Source: SAR86 cluster bacterium (GTDB taxonomy: Bacteria > Pseudomonadota > Gammaproteobacteria > Pseudomonadales > Azotimanducaceae). From it: a DNA stretch of 6,889 bases. The stretch spans positions 1-6,889 of the forward strand of contig JABMOJ010000064.1 of the NCBI GenBank assembly GCA_013204195.1, read 5' to 3'. The translations under genes were made by a program, and so were the position numbers. Under the pieces are notes generated by a model. The model saw only the letters and a program-made list of their open reading frames with translations. It was not told where the DNA came from and did no database searches. The stretch's first letter is position 1, and every line of letters begins with the position of its first letter. Below are positions 1 through 6,369 of the stretch, piece after piece.

Positions 1-1126
1 ATTCCAGTCCGCCGGCCAGCGTTGCTCGGCGCTGCGAATACTCTATATTCAGGAAGATATCGCCGCAGGATTTCTGACCATGCTGTTTGGCGCCATGGAC
101 GAGCTCAGCCTCGGTGATCCATGGTTAAACGAAACTGACATAGGGCCGCTTATCTCCACCCAAGCCCAACACGATATTCAAAAATATATTGAATCGGCCG
201 GAAGCGAAGGCCGCCTGCTCAAGCAACTCAAGGCACCGAACCTGGGTAGTTTCGTTGGCCCCGCGGTCATTGAGGTCAATGGCATTCAGGATCTTGAGCA
301 TGAAATATTCGGGCCCGTGCTACATATCGCCCGCTATCGCGCTGAGGACTACGAGGCGACTATCGACGCCGTCAACGCCACGGGCTATGGCCTGACATTT
401 GGCCTGCACACACGCATCGATGAGCGGGTCAAGAACATTTCGGCCCAACTCCGAGCGGGCAATATCTATGTGAATCGCAACCAGGTCGGAGCGGTGGTTG
501 AGTCTCAGCCGTTCGGGGGTGAAGGCCTATCCGGCACAGGCCCTAAAGCGGGCGGGCCCCGCTATGTGCAACGCTTTACTCAGCCTTATCGCAGCATCAG
601 TCAGGTCGAAGACGCCAACCAGCCATCAATGACGTTAGTCCAGCAGGCCATCGATGATGTGTATCGGCCGGAACCTGAGTTACTCGCCATTGATGAGATG
701 ACGGGACCGACTGGGGAGTCGAACCGCCTGGGGATCTGGCCGCGGGGGGTAATCCTATGCCTTGGACCGACCCTCGACGATGCTCTAGGGCAAGCTGGCA
801 CCGCACGGCGCTGCGGTTGTCCGGCAGTCATCATCGCCCCAGGCGCTAGCGGTCCCGGCTGCCTTGACGGTTTGCTCAACCGCGCTCACCTGGGTGAACT
901 CAAGGGCTTCGAAGTCGTCGCCCTGGCCAGCGATGATGCCGACCTGCGCCTTGCTCGTCTCGCCCTTGCGAATCGGCCGGGCAAACTCATACCCTTGTGC
1001 GCCAGCGAAAATCTCGATCAGTACTGCGTGGTTGAACGACATACCTGTATTGATACCACAGCGGCAGGCGGTAATGCTTCGCTACTGACTCAGATTGATG
1101 AGGACGATGACGGGGATGCTGATTAG
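1..1126 (+). CDS. putA: PutA C-terminal part (proline dehydrogenase / P5C dehydrogenase), 5' truncated
   Basis: Bifunctional PutA oxidises proline to glutamate. The visible 374 residues (frame from base 2) are the end of its NAD-dependent L-glutamate-gamma-semialdehyde dehydrogenase module plus the C-terminal domain. The fragment opens inside the catalytic motif SAGQRCSALR; the nucleophilic Cys is codon 23-25. EIFGPV follows at fragment residues 101-106 and the PutA-typical PFGGEGLSGTGPKAGGP at 170-186. The next ~160 residues match the extra ALDH-like C-terminal domain of longer PutAs. They end in the conserved ERHTCIDTTAAGGNASLL motif (about 345-362), known in this family as a lid over the substrate channel. 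An unusual acidic tail, DEDDDGDAD, follows. The ATG at 80 is internal, because homology continues upstream to the window edge. The gene converges on the kef-like gene with a 53-bp gap. The identification is firm; the proline dehydrogenase half lies outside the window. Confidence 0.96.
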   Translation, partial: FQSAGQRCSALRILYIQEDIAAGFLTMLFGAMDELSLGDPWLNETDIGPLISTQAQHDIQKYIESAGSEGRLLKQLKAPNLGSFVGPAVIEVNGIQDLEHEIFGPVLHIARYRAEDYEATIDAVNATGYGLTFGLHTRIDERVKNISAQLRAGNIYVNRNQVGAVVESQPFGGEGLSGTGPKAGGPRYVQRFTQPYRSISQVEDANQPSMTLVQQAIDDVYRPEPELLAIDEMTGPTGESNRLGIWPRGVILCLGPTLDDALGQAGTARRCGCPAVIIAPGASGPGCLDGLLNRAHLGELKGFEVVALASDDADLRLARLALANRPGKLIPLCASENLDQYCVVERHTCIDTTAAGGNASLLTQIDEDDDGDAD

Positions 1127-1132
1127 CATCCC
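1113..1132. terminator. Perfect hairpin over the putA stop codon, possible bidirectional 3'-end signal
   Basis: GGGATGCT (1113-1120), loop GATT, AGCATCCC (1125-1132): a perfect 8-bp stem. The putA stop TAG (1124-1126) begins at the last loop base. The same hairpin would form in a transcript from the opposing kef-like gene, about 48 bp past its stop. Neither side has a T-tract, so it is not a classical intrinsic terminator. It may protect 3' ends or assist Rho-dependent ending. Role inferred from position. Confidence 0.4.
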
Positions 1133-1179
1133 ACATTGCGACCCGCTGACACGTCGAACAATAACAAGCGTAAACCAAT

Positions 1180-1782
1180 CTAGCTCAGGTCGCCCTTGTC
1201 TTGACTGAACAAAATCTCAAGTTCTTTGCGACCTTCAATGCCAATTTCAATTAACTGATCCAGTTCAACCGGTCGATTCAGCGCCTGCTCAATTAAACCC
1301 TGATCGTGATGAGTAAAGAGTCGAGAAAGCTCGGCGGCGTTGTCATCGGAAATGCCTATGCCACGCAGAACGGCACCAGCCATTTCAACGCTGCTGCCAA
1401 ACATTTCGCGTACGGCCAAGTCTGCACCGGCCTGACGTTGCCGAAGCAAACCGACGCGATTGTGCGCCCTGGAAACAATCTTAATATGGGGGCATTCTGC
1501 ACGCACAAGCCGAATGATTTCCAGGGCATCCTCTTCCATACCAATGGCAACCAGCAGCACTCTGGCGTGTCGAATTCCCGCAGTTTCAAGTAAGTCAAAC
1601 CGAGTGGCGTCACCAAAAAAAACCTTGTTACCGAACTTACGAACAAACTCAATATGCTCAGCGTTCTTATCCAGAGCGGTGAACTGAATACCGTTAGCCG
1701 TTAACAGTCGCCCGGTGATTTGTCCGACTCTGCCAAAGCCGGCGATAATAACTTCCGGTTCAGTCTCACCCCAGGAAGAGTC
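1180..1782 (-). pseudogene. RCK/TrkA-N regulatory half of the Kef-type antiporter, cut off by an in-frame stop
   Basis: This is the C-terminal cytosolic part of the antiporter encoded at 1783-2946. It lies in the same frame directly after the TAA at 1783-1785 and is 200 residues long. It begins DSSWGETEPEVIIAGFGRVG, a Rossmann nucleotide-binding start with GxGxxG (GFGRVG). Further KefC-like signatures follow: LDKNAEHIE, KVFFGDATRFDLLETAG, and REMFGSSVEMAGAVLRGIG near the end. In KefB/KefC this domain binds NAD(H) and glutathione adducts and gates the channel. No ATG, GTG or TTG occurs in frame before the GTG at 1558-1560, 74 codons in and past the dinucleotide-binding loop, so independent translation of a complete domain looks unlikely. 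With the membrane half the product would be about 588 codons, close to E. coli KefB/KefC. It may be a fresh nonsense mutation, a sequencing error or, less likely, a readthrough site. No frameshift or second stop is present. Confidence 0.8.
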
Positions 1783-2946
1783 TTAATTTTCAGCACCCGC
1801 AACCCGCCGAGACATCACAATTTTGTTATATAAAACTAACAGCGGCGACGTCATCGCCATCGACAAACCGACAATCAGCGCTACCGTATTGGCAAGATCA
1901 ACATCAATGACAGCGGCGATTTTGGCATGACTCATAACAACGAACGCGAACTCGCCACCCTGAGATAATATCAATCCTAAGCGCATGGCATCGTTCGTGG
2001 GTGAACCCGCTAATTTTGCGAGTATGCCGACGATGAGGGTCTTAGCGGTCATCAGCAACAACGCCAGACCGATAATCAGCAACGGCTTGTCGAACAACAA
2101 ACCAATATCCAGCGTCATCCCAATAGCGATAAAAAACAAACCTAATAACAAGCCTTTGAACGGCTCCACTTCGGTTTCCAGCTGATGTTTAAAGCTAGAG
2201 TTGGCCAGAAGGATTCCGGCGATAAAGGCGCCCATACCCATGGATAAGCCAGCAGCCTCGATCAACAGCGCCATACCCAAAACAATCAACAGCGCGGCCG
2301 CCGTCATTAACTCGGAGCTATTATAGTTTGCCACTAACCGTAGCAATGGGTTCAAAAGATAGCGGCCCGCCACCAGCACTGCAATAATCAAGAGCCCACC
2401 GACCCACCAGGCTCCTTCAGCTTTTTCCCCGGCACCCGCTAGCGCTTCTACATAAAGCAGAATGGGGATAACCGCCAGATCTTGGAACAGCAATATAGCA
2501 AAACCTTTCTGACCTAACGCTGTATCCAGCACTCGATAACTCGTCAACAGCTGAATCGCAAAGGCGGTAGACGAAAGCGCCAGGGCCAGACCGATCATCA
2601 GGGCAATACTGAAATCTAACGCTATCGCCCACAGCAACAATCCTACGATTAAGGCAGCAGTACCTAACAATTGGGTTGAGCCGAGCATGACAATCCAATT
2701 ACGCATACGCCACAACGTCGTCGGACTCAACTCCAGACCGATCAGAAACAGCAGCATCACGACACCTAATTCAGCCAGATGCAGCGTATCTGTGGGGTCA
2801 GAAATAATAGACAGGCCCCACGGACCGATCGCAATACCTGCCGCCAGATAACCCAGAATGGCGCCCAGACGCAATTTCTCAAACAACGGGACAGCAATAA
2901 CAGCGGCGGCCAGATAGATAACAGCATTAATTAACAGGTCATGCAT
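1783..2946 (-). CDS. Kef-type (CPA2) monovalent cation:proton antiporter, membrane domain
   Basis: An inner-membrane K+/H+ (or Na+/H+) antiporter of the CPA2 family, very similar to KefB/KefC over its 387 residues. It is almost wholly hydrophobic, with about 12-13 membrane segments. Family signatures are GYLAAGIAIGPWGL (32-45), LGVVMLLFLIGLEL (60-73), LALSSTAFA (122-130), FQDLAVIP (154-161), HQLETEVEPFKG (254-265, the cytosolic loop that in KefC contacts the regulatory domain; KefC has Asp where this has the second Glu) and SQGGEFAFV (328-336). The ATG at 2944-2946 is the likely start: an in-frame TGA precedes it directly, and the protein begins as KefC does. I see no clear Shine-Dalgarno. 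The ORF ends at a TAA just after the last helix, so the usual RCK domain is not joined. As read, the product is an antiporter lacking its ligand-controlled gate. No kefF/kefG-type ancillary gene lies nearby. KefB versus KefC cannot be settled here. Confidence 0.9.
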   Translation of the reverse strand: MHDLLINAVIYLAAAVIAVPLFEKLRLGAILGYLAAGIAIGPWGLSIISDPTDTLHLAELGVVMLLFLIGLELSPTTLWRMRNWIVMLGSTQLLGTAALIVGLLLWAIALDFSIALMIGLALALSSTAFAIQLLTSYRVLDTALGQKGFAILLFQDLAVIPILLYVEALAGAGEKAEGAWWVGGLLIIAVLVAGRYLLNPLLRLVANYNSSELMTAAALLIVLGMALLIEAAGLSMGMGAFIAGILLANSSFKHQLETEVEPFKGLLLGLFFIAIGMTLDIGLLFDKPLLIIGLALLLMTAKTLIVGILAKLAGSPTNDAMRLGLILSQGGEFAFVVMSHAKIAAVIDVDLANTVALIVGLSMAMTSPLLVLYNKIVMSRRVAGAEN

Positions 2947-3087
2947 TCAATGAGATGCTCGCTATAAAATATTCAACTGGTTTTTAGTTCATATTTCGTC
3001 GAAGGGGGAAATCCGAATACCGCGCTGACGATCTCGTTCAGCGATTGATGCTCGGAACGCAACTAGCCCGCGATTAAAAGGCTCTGA

Positions 3088-5757
3088 CTACTCAAGCGCC
3101 ACTAGTCGCAACCGATTCGCATTCAATACCACGGTCACGGATGATGCTGCCATGGCCATGGCGGCAAAAACCGGATTGATCAATTGGTGCATCAGAGGAT
3201 AAAGAATCCCAGCAGCAACCGGAATAAGCAGCAGATTATAGGCAAATGCGCCAACTAAATTCTGATAAATATTACGCAGCGTTAGTCTCGACAATCTGAT
3301 TGCTCGACCGACACCCAGCATGCTGTTGCTCAACAGTGCGACATCAGCACTTTCAATGGCCACGTCTGCTCCCTGACCCATCGCGAATCCCACATCTGCG
3401 GCGCTCAGCGCTAATGCGTCATTAATACCGTCGCCCACCATACCCACTCTCTCGCCGGCGGCCTGCAACTTGTGAATATGCGCCAACTTGGCATCAGGCG
3501 CGACACCTGCGAAAAAATCATCCAAACTGAGCTGGGCCGCGACTTGACTGGCAGTCGCGACATTATCACCGGTCAGCATAACCACCTTGAGCCCCAGAGA
3601 TTGCAGATGCTCGACGGCCGCCAGTGAATCCGCTTTCAGGCTATCAAAGAGACTGAAATAGCCCAGCACCTGATCTTGGCGACCAACATAGATAATCGTT
3701 TCAGCAAAATCCAAGGCCTTCAAACCCTTAGTCATTCCCTGCTTTTGCATATAATCATAGTTACCCACGGCGACGGCAACATCATCGATCAGACCCTGCA
3801 CACCGCCACCGGGAGCGATAGAAAACTGAGTCACAACCTGATGCTGAGCCTTCTGCGCCTCACAGTAGTTGACAACCGCTTGCGCCAAGGGATGCTCTGA
3901 CAGACGCTCTAGACTGTAAGCGATTTCAAGCAGAGGCTGGCCTTTGATAAAATTCACCATGCTAGTGACTTGCGGCTTGCCATTTGTGAGCGTACCCGTT
4001 TTATCAACAACAATTGTCGTCAGCTTGCTTGCAGCCTGTAATGCATCACTATTTCTGAATAGCAGCCCGGCACTGGCGGCCCGGCCAACACCCACCATGA
4101 TCGACATAGGAATCGCTAATCCCAGGGCGCAGGGACAGGCGATAATCAATACCGACATACCCGTGACGATGGCATAAGACAGCGCCGGCTCAGGGCCAAA
4201 CAAACCCCAACCCAATGCGGTGATGATGGCCAGCAACAATACGACGGGAACAAACACCGCGGCTATTTGATCGGTGATTCGCCCAATAGCGGGTTTTGAA
4301 TTTTGCGCCCGCCGCACCAGCCTGACGATATTCGCCAACACCGTATCACCACCCAACTGCTCTGCCCGCATGACCAACATGCCGTACTGATTCAGGGTTC
4401 CGGCGGTCAAACGACTCCCTGATAGCTTATCAACCGGAATCGACTCACCAGACAACATGGATTCATCAACAGAACTCGCACCCTCAACCACCACCCCATC
4501 AACAGGAATCGTTTCACCCGGCCTGATTCGCAGCAGATCACCCACCTCAAGGCTCGCAACGGCTACCCTTTGATCAATCCCGGCTTCAATGCGAAGTGTA
4601 AATTTGGGCGTTAGATCCAATAACTTACGTACGGCCAGCGATGTTTTTCCCTTTGCTTGACTCTCCAGCGCTTTCCCCAAGCCGACAAAACCGAGAATAA
4701 AGACTGCGGCTTCAAAGAAAAGATGACGAGACTCGGCAGGCACAAGCTCTGGCAGCGCGATGATGAGCATGGAATAAATCCAGGCCGTCCCTGTTCCCAG
4801 CGCAATGAGCGTATCCATGGTCGTGCTGCCGTGACTTGCCGCCTTGAATGCGCCCTGAAAAAAATGCCAGCCGGAAAAAATCATCACCGCCGCCACCAGC
4901 CCACCCGTCACCAGCCAGAATGGCTGGTCTTGCAACGGCGGCAACAGATCAAGCCACATGCCCAGCATCAAACAACTGCCCGCCAATAACGCCGTGCCTG
5001 ACTGAATTCTGGCGCGACGTAACAATGCTGCAAGTTGTGCCTCCTTACCTTCTATACTCTCTATAACGCCTTCAGTGGCGTTATAGCCAACGGCCTTGAT
5101 CGCAGCGATCAAGTGCGCCGACGACGCGCTGGTAACGACAGTCGCCGTTTCCTCAGCGAAGTTGACCACCGCCTCTGTTGTCCCACTCGTTTGCGCCAAC
5201 GCACGCTCCACCGTCGCAACACAACTGGCACAAGACATACCCTGGATCGATAGATTGACCACTTCTCGATTGTCGACGCTGCCAGCAACCGGCAGGATTT
5301 TTTTCGACTCAGGCTCAACCGTAGAACCGGAACCAACTTCGTAGCCCAAGTCGATGATGGCGCTAAGAACCGCCTGAAAATCGAAAGCACCCCGAACCTG
5401 AACTTGACTCAAATGAAGGTCTACCTGAACCTCTTCGACACCATCAATACCGCTCACTGCGGCACTGATCTTGGCGACACATTTTTGACAGTGCATGCCA
5501 GCCACTGGAATCGCCACGTGGCCCTCAAGCCAAAGATCAGTCATCTGGTAACCCGCTCGACTAATCGCCGCCCGAAGGCTCTCAGTCGAAATCCAGGCTG
5601 ACCAGGTTAATCGGGCCTGATTTTGTTCATGATCCACTTCAACCGGGGCGTCACCCACCACTTCAGCCAACGCAGCGGTCACACGAGCTGCGCAATGCGC
5701 ACAGGTCATGCCGACGATGTCAATTCTCAAGATTGTTTTCATATCCATTAGGTTCAC
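3088..5757 (-). CDS. copA: Cu(I)-exporting P1B-type ATPase CopA with three metal-binding domains
   Basis: An inner-membrane ATPase that pumps Cu(I) out of the cytoplasm. Numbering is from the GTG at 5757. Three HMA domains come first, with CxxC at C19/C22, C90/C93 and C176/C179. Membrane segments begin near 250. The actuator loop has SGES (436-439) where TGES is usual. The metal-site motif CPC is 541-543, the phosphorylated Asp585 lies in DKTGT, the HP motif is 622-623, then TGD (729-731) and GDGIND (775-780). YN (840-841) and MAASS (869-873) complete the Cu(I)-specific set. At 889 residues it exceeds the two-HMA E. coli CopA by about one domain. An in-frame TGA at 5767-5769 bounds the start. 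GTG 5757, ATG 5748 and ATG 5742 are all possible, and no Shine-Dalgarno decides; the ATGs give a more typical short leader before GMTC. The function is secure, the exact start is not. Confidence 0.96.
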   Translation of the reverse strand: MNLMDMKTILRIDIVGMTCAHCAARVTAALAEVVGDAPVEVDHEQNQARLTWSAWISTESLRAAISRAGYQMTDLWLEGHVAIPVAGMHCQKCVAKISAAVSGIDGVEEVQVDLHLSQVQVRGAFDFQAVLSAIIDLGYEVGSGSTVEPESKKILPVAGSVDNREVVNLSIQGMSCASCVATVERALAQTSGTTEAVVNFAEETATVVTSASSAHLIAAIKAVGYNATEGVIESIEGKEAQLAALLRRARIQSGTALLAGSCLMLGMWLDLLPPLQDQPFWLVTGGLVAAVMIFSGWHFFQGAFKAASHGSTTMDTLIALGTGTAWIYSMLIIALPELVPAESRHLFFEAAVFILGFVGLGKALESQAKGKTSLAVRKLLDLTPKFTLRIEAGIDQRVAVASLEVGDLLRIRPGETIPVDGVVVEGASSVDESMLSGESIPVDKLSGSRLTAGTLNQYGMLVMRAEQLGGDTVLANIVRLVRRAQNSKPAIGRITDQIAAVFVPVVLLLAIITALGWGLFGPEPALSYAIVTGMSVLIIACPCALGLAIPMSIMVGVGRAASAGLLFRNSDALQAASKLTTIVVDKTGTLTNGKPQVTSMVNFIKGQPLLEIAYSLERLSEHPLAQAVVNYCEAQKAQHQVVTQFSIAPGGGVQGLIDDVAVAVGNYDYMQKQGMTKGLKALDFAETIIYVGRQDQVLGYFSLFDSLKADSLAAVEHLQSLGLKVVMLTGDNVATASQVAAQLSLDDFFAGVAPDAKLAHIHKLQAAGERVGMVGDGINDALALSAADVGFAMGQGADVAIESADVALLSNSMLGVGRAIRLSRLTLRNIYQNLVGAFAYNLLLIPVAAGILYPLMHQLINPVFAAMAMAASSVTVVLNANRLRLVALE
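5061..5086 (-). other. 10-bp perfect RNA hairpin inside copA after the third HMA domain
   Basis: In the copA message CTATAACGCC, a 6-nt loop ACTGAA, then GGCGTTATAG form a perfect 10-bp stem. It covers codons for residues about 224-233, the end of HMA3 and the start of the linker to the first membrane helix. Under uniform base use I would expect about 0.04 such stems with short loops in a window this size. The structure is seen; a role in translation or mRNA processing is inference. Confidence 0.5.
5095..5113 (-). other. 8-bp perfect RNA hairpin inside copA, just 5' of the 10-bp one
   Basis: In the message CTTGATCG, loop CTG, CGATCAAG form a perfect 8-bp stem over the codons for the last helix of HMA3 (residues about 215-221). 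It is separated by 8 nt from the 10-bp hairpin at 5061-5086. One stem of this size per window is expected by chance; the tandem placement makes it notable. Confidence 0.4.
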
Positions 5758-5780
5758 AGATTCAGGTCAGGAAAGACACC

Positions 5781-5790
5781 AGTATAATAC
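5781..5790. promoter_or_regulatory. Possible -10 region upstream of copA, near-symmetric GTATAATAC
   Basis: GTATAATAC (5782-5790) is an odd palindrome. Read leftwards it offers TATTAT or TATACT (each 5/6 to the -10 consensus). TATACT has a weak TCAAAA at 17-bp spacing and would start copA mRNA with a leader of about 20-30 nt. Read rightwards it gives a perfect TATAAT with a poor -35 (TTCAGG, 16 bp away). I found no CueR-type dyad. Low confidence. Confidence 0.3.
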
Positions 5791-5927
5791 AATTAACGCC
5801 CTGTTTTGATTGACCTTAGCCTCACATCGCGTCTCGTTAGACGTAATCTGCTATGGACCCTTCAGCGTGAATCGGCTTCGCTCTCGAGACGACGGTCCAG
5901 ACGCCCTTAGGCGATCACACGACAGCG

Positions 5928-6167
5928 ATGAAACCAGCGATGCACTCAATTCACCTGCACGCTGCTCTTGATCGTATTTTACTAAACCTGAGTTTCCAGC
6001 GCTTTGCTAAAGTCGCGATGATCATGTTAACGCGACCGGTAGCGATGGTGGGCGCGGTCTGGATACTCTATATCAACGCTGAATACTTTTCAGTGGCAGT
6101 CAGCGCCGGCTTAATCGCCCTGGCCCGGGTCGCGATCGAGACAGTGGTGATATGCTGCAGTACCTGA
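5928..6167 (+). CDS. Small hydrophobic protein of unknown function (uncertain)
   Basis: A 79-residue ORF on the plus strand, opposite in direction to copA and sbcB, in the only long gene-poor stretch (5758-6346). Two probable membrane segments are visible: about 28-51 (VAMIMLTRPVAMVGAVWILYI within it) and about 53-76 (FSVAVSAGLIALARVAIET within it). Codon choice looks like that of the neighbours. I do not recognise the family. The LSFQRF near the start and ARVAIE near the end faintly recall small two-helix DUF4282-type proteins, but this is from memory and the spacing is shorter. No Shine-Dalgarno precedes the ATG at 5928 or the one at 5940. A -1 frame continues open past its stop, to 6274, so the gene could be a frameshifted remnant. 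It could equally be a chance ORF. Confidence 0.35.
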   Translation: MKPAMHSIHLHAALDRILLNLSFQRFAKVAMIMLTRPVAMVGAVWILYINAEYFSVAVSAGLIALARVAIETVVICCST

Positions 6168-6284
6168 ATCCACCAATGATGAGTAGCACGTCACCCGATG
6201 CGAGCCGGCCTGGAGATAGCGGTGATATCTTTCGCGATCCTATTCTGCAGGGCGCAGGCGACCGGCAAACCTAAACTCATCAAA

Positions 6285-6314
6285 TAAGCCTCAAGCGGTT
6301 TTTGGTTAAGCCTC
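6285..6314. repeat. Two direct copies of TAAGCCTC, 22 bp apart
   Basis: TAAGCCTC occurs at 6285-6292 and 6307-6314, start-to-start 22 bp, about two helical turns. It lies 33-62 bp downstream of the sbcB stop. A spaced pair like this could be a protein-binding site, but an 8-bp pair at some close distance also arises easily by chance. Confidence 0.25.
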
Positions 6315-6334
6315 CCCAACGCAGGATGTGTCAA

Positions 6335-6369
6335 TCAAAGCAGCGCTTAAGCCCCCAGGCCTGCTTTGA
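6335..6369 (-). terminator. Inverted repeat straddling the sbcB stop codon, possible 3'-end structure
   Basis: In the sbcB message TCAAAGCAG (6369-6361), a 17-nt loop, then CTGCTTTGA (6343-6335) form a perfect 9-bp stem with the stop codon TAA (6349-6347) in the loop. No T-tract follows, so it is not a standard intrinsic terminator. The placement resembles the hairpin at the putA stop. A long loop makes chance plausible. Confidence 0.3.

Larger units (their letters stand above)
5758..6346. other. 589-bp gene-poor stretch between sbcB and copA
   Basis: No confidently coding ORF on either strand. It contains the promoter-like GTATAATAC (5782-5790), a small hairpin CGTCT-CGTT-AGACG (5830-5843), the doubtful ORF at 5928-6167, an open 40-codon -1 frame from ATG 6152 to TAA 6272-6274, and two copies of TAAGCCTC (6285-6292, 6307-6314). 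I see no tRNA, transposon end, T-tract terminator or recognisable riboswitch. Confidence 0.5.

Noticed and set aside
597..1042. Long antisense ORFs opposite putA
   Set aside because: Shadows of the putA frame; no recognisable domains, and the plus-strand frame carries conserved PutA motifs throughout.
1615..1622. Run of eight A (T8 in the antiporter message) as a frameshift error
   Set aside because: The frame is continuous across it (KVFFGDATR), so no base is missing or added there; the defect is the separate TAA at 1783-1785.
3023..3043. Inverted repeat CGCTGA/TCAGCG in the copA-kef spacer, as a terminator
   Set aside because: Only a 6-bp stem with a 9-nt loop and no T-tract; such stems are frequent by chance.
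3149..3162. 14-bp palindrome GCCATGGCCATGGC in copA
   Set aside because: It follows from alternating Ala/Met codons in the conserved AMAMAASS segment, so codon content explains it.
4910..4928. 8-bp hairpin ACCAGCCA-GAA-TGGCTGGT inside copA
   Set aside because: One stem of this size is expected by chance in a window of this length, and it sits at no domain or gene boundary.
5109..5390. Arg-rich 93-codon frame overlapping copA on the same strand
   Set aside because: Out-of-frame shadow of the HMA region, with an unnatural Arg/Ser/Trp-rich composition. It would matter only if frameshifting at the A7 run were shown.
5810..5830. TTGACCTTAGCC, resembling half of a CueR-type copA operator
   Set aside because: The matching inverted half-site AAGGT is absent at the right distance, and no -10 follows in the plus direction.
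5830..5843. Small hairpin CGTCT-CGTT-AGACG as a terminator or leader element
   Set aside because: Only 5 bp, no T-tract, and no adjacent feature that needs it.
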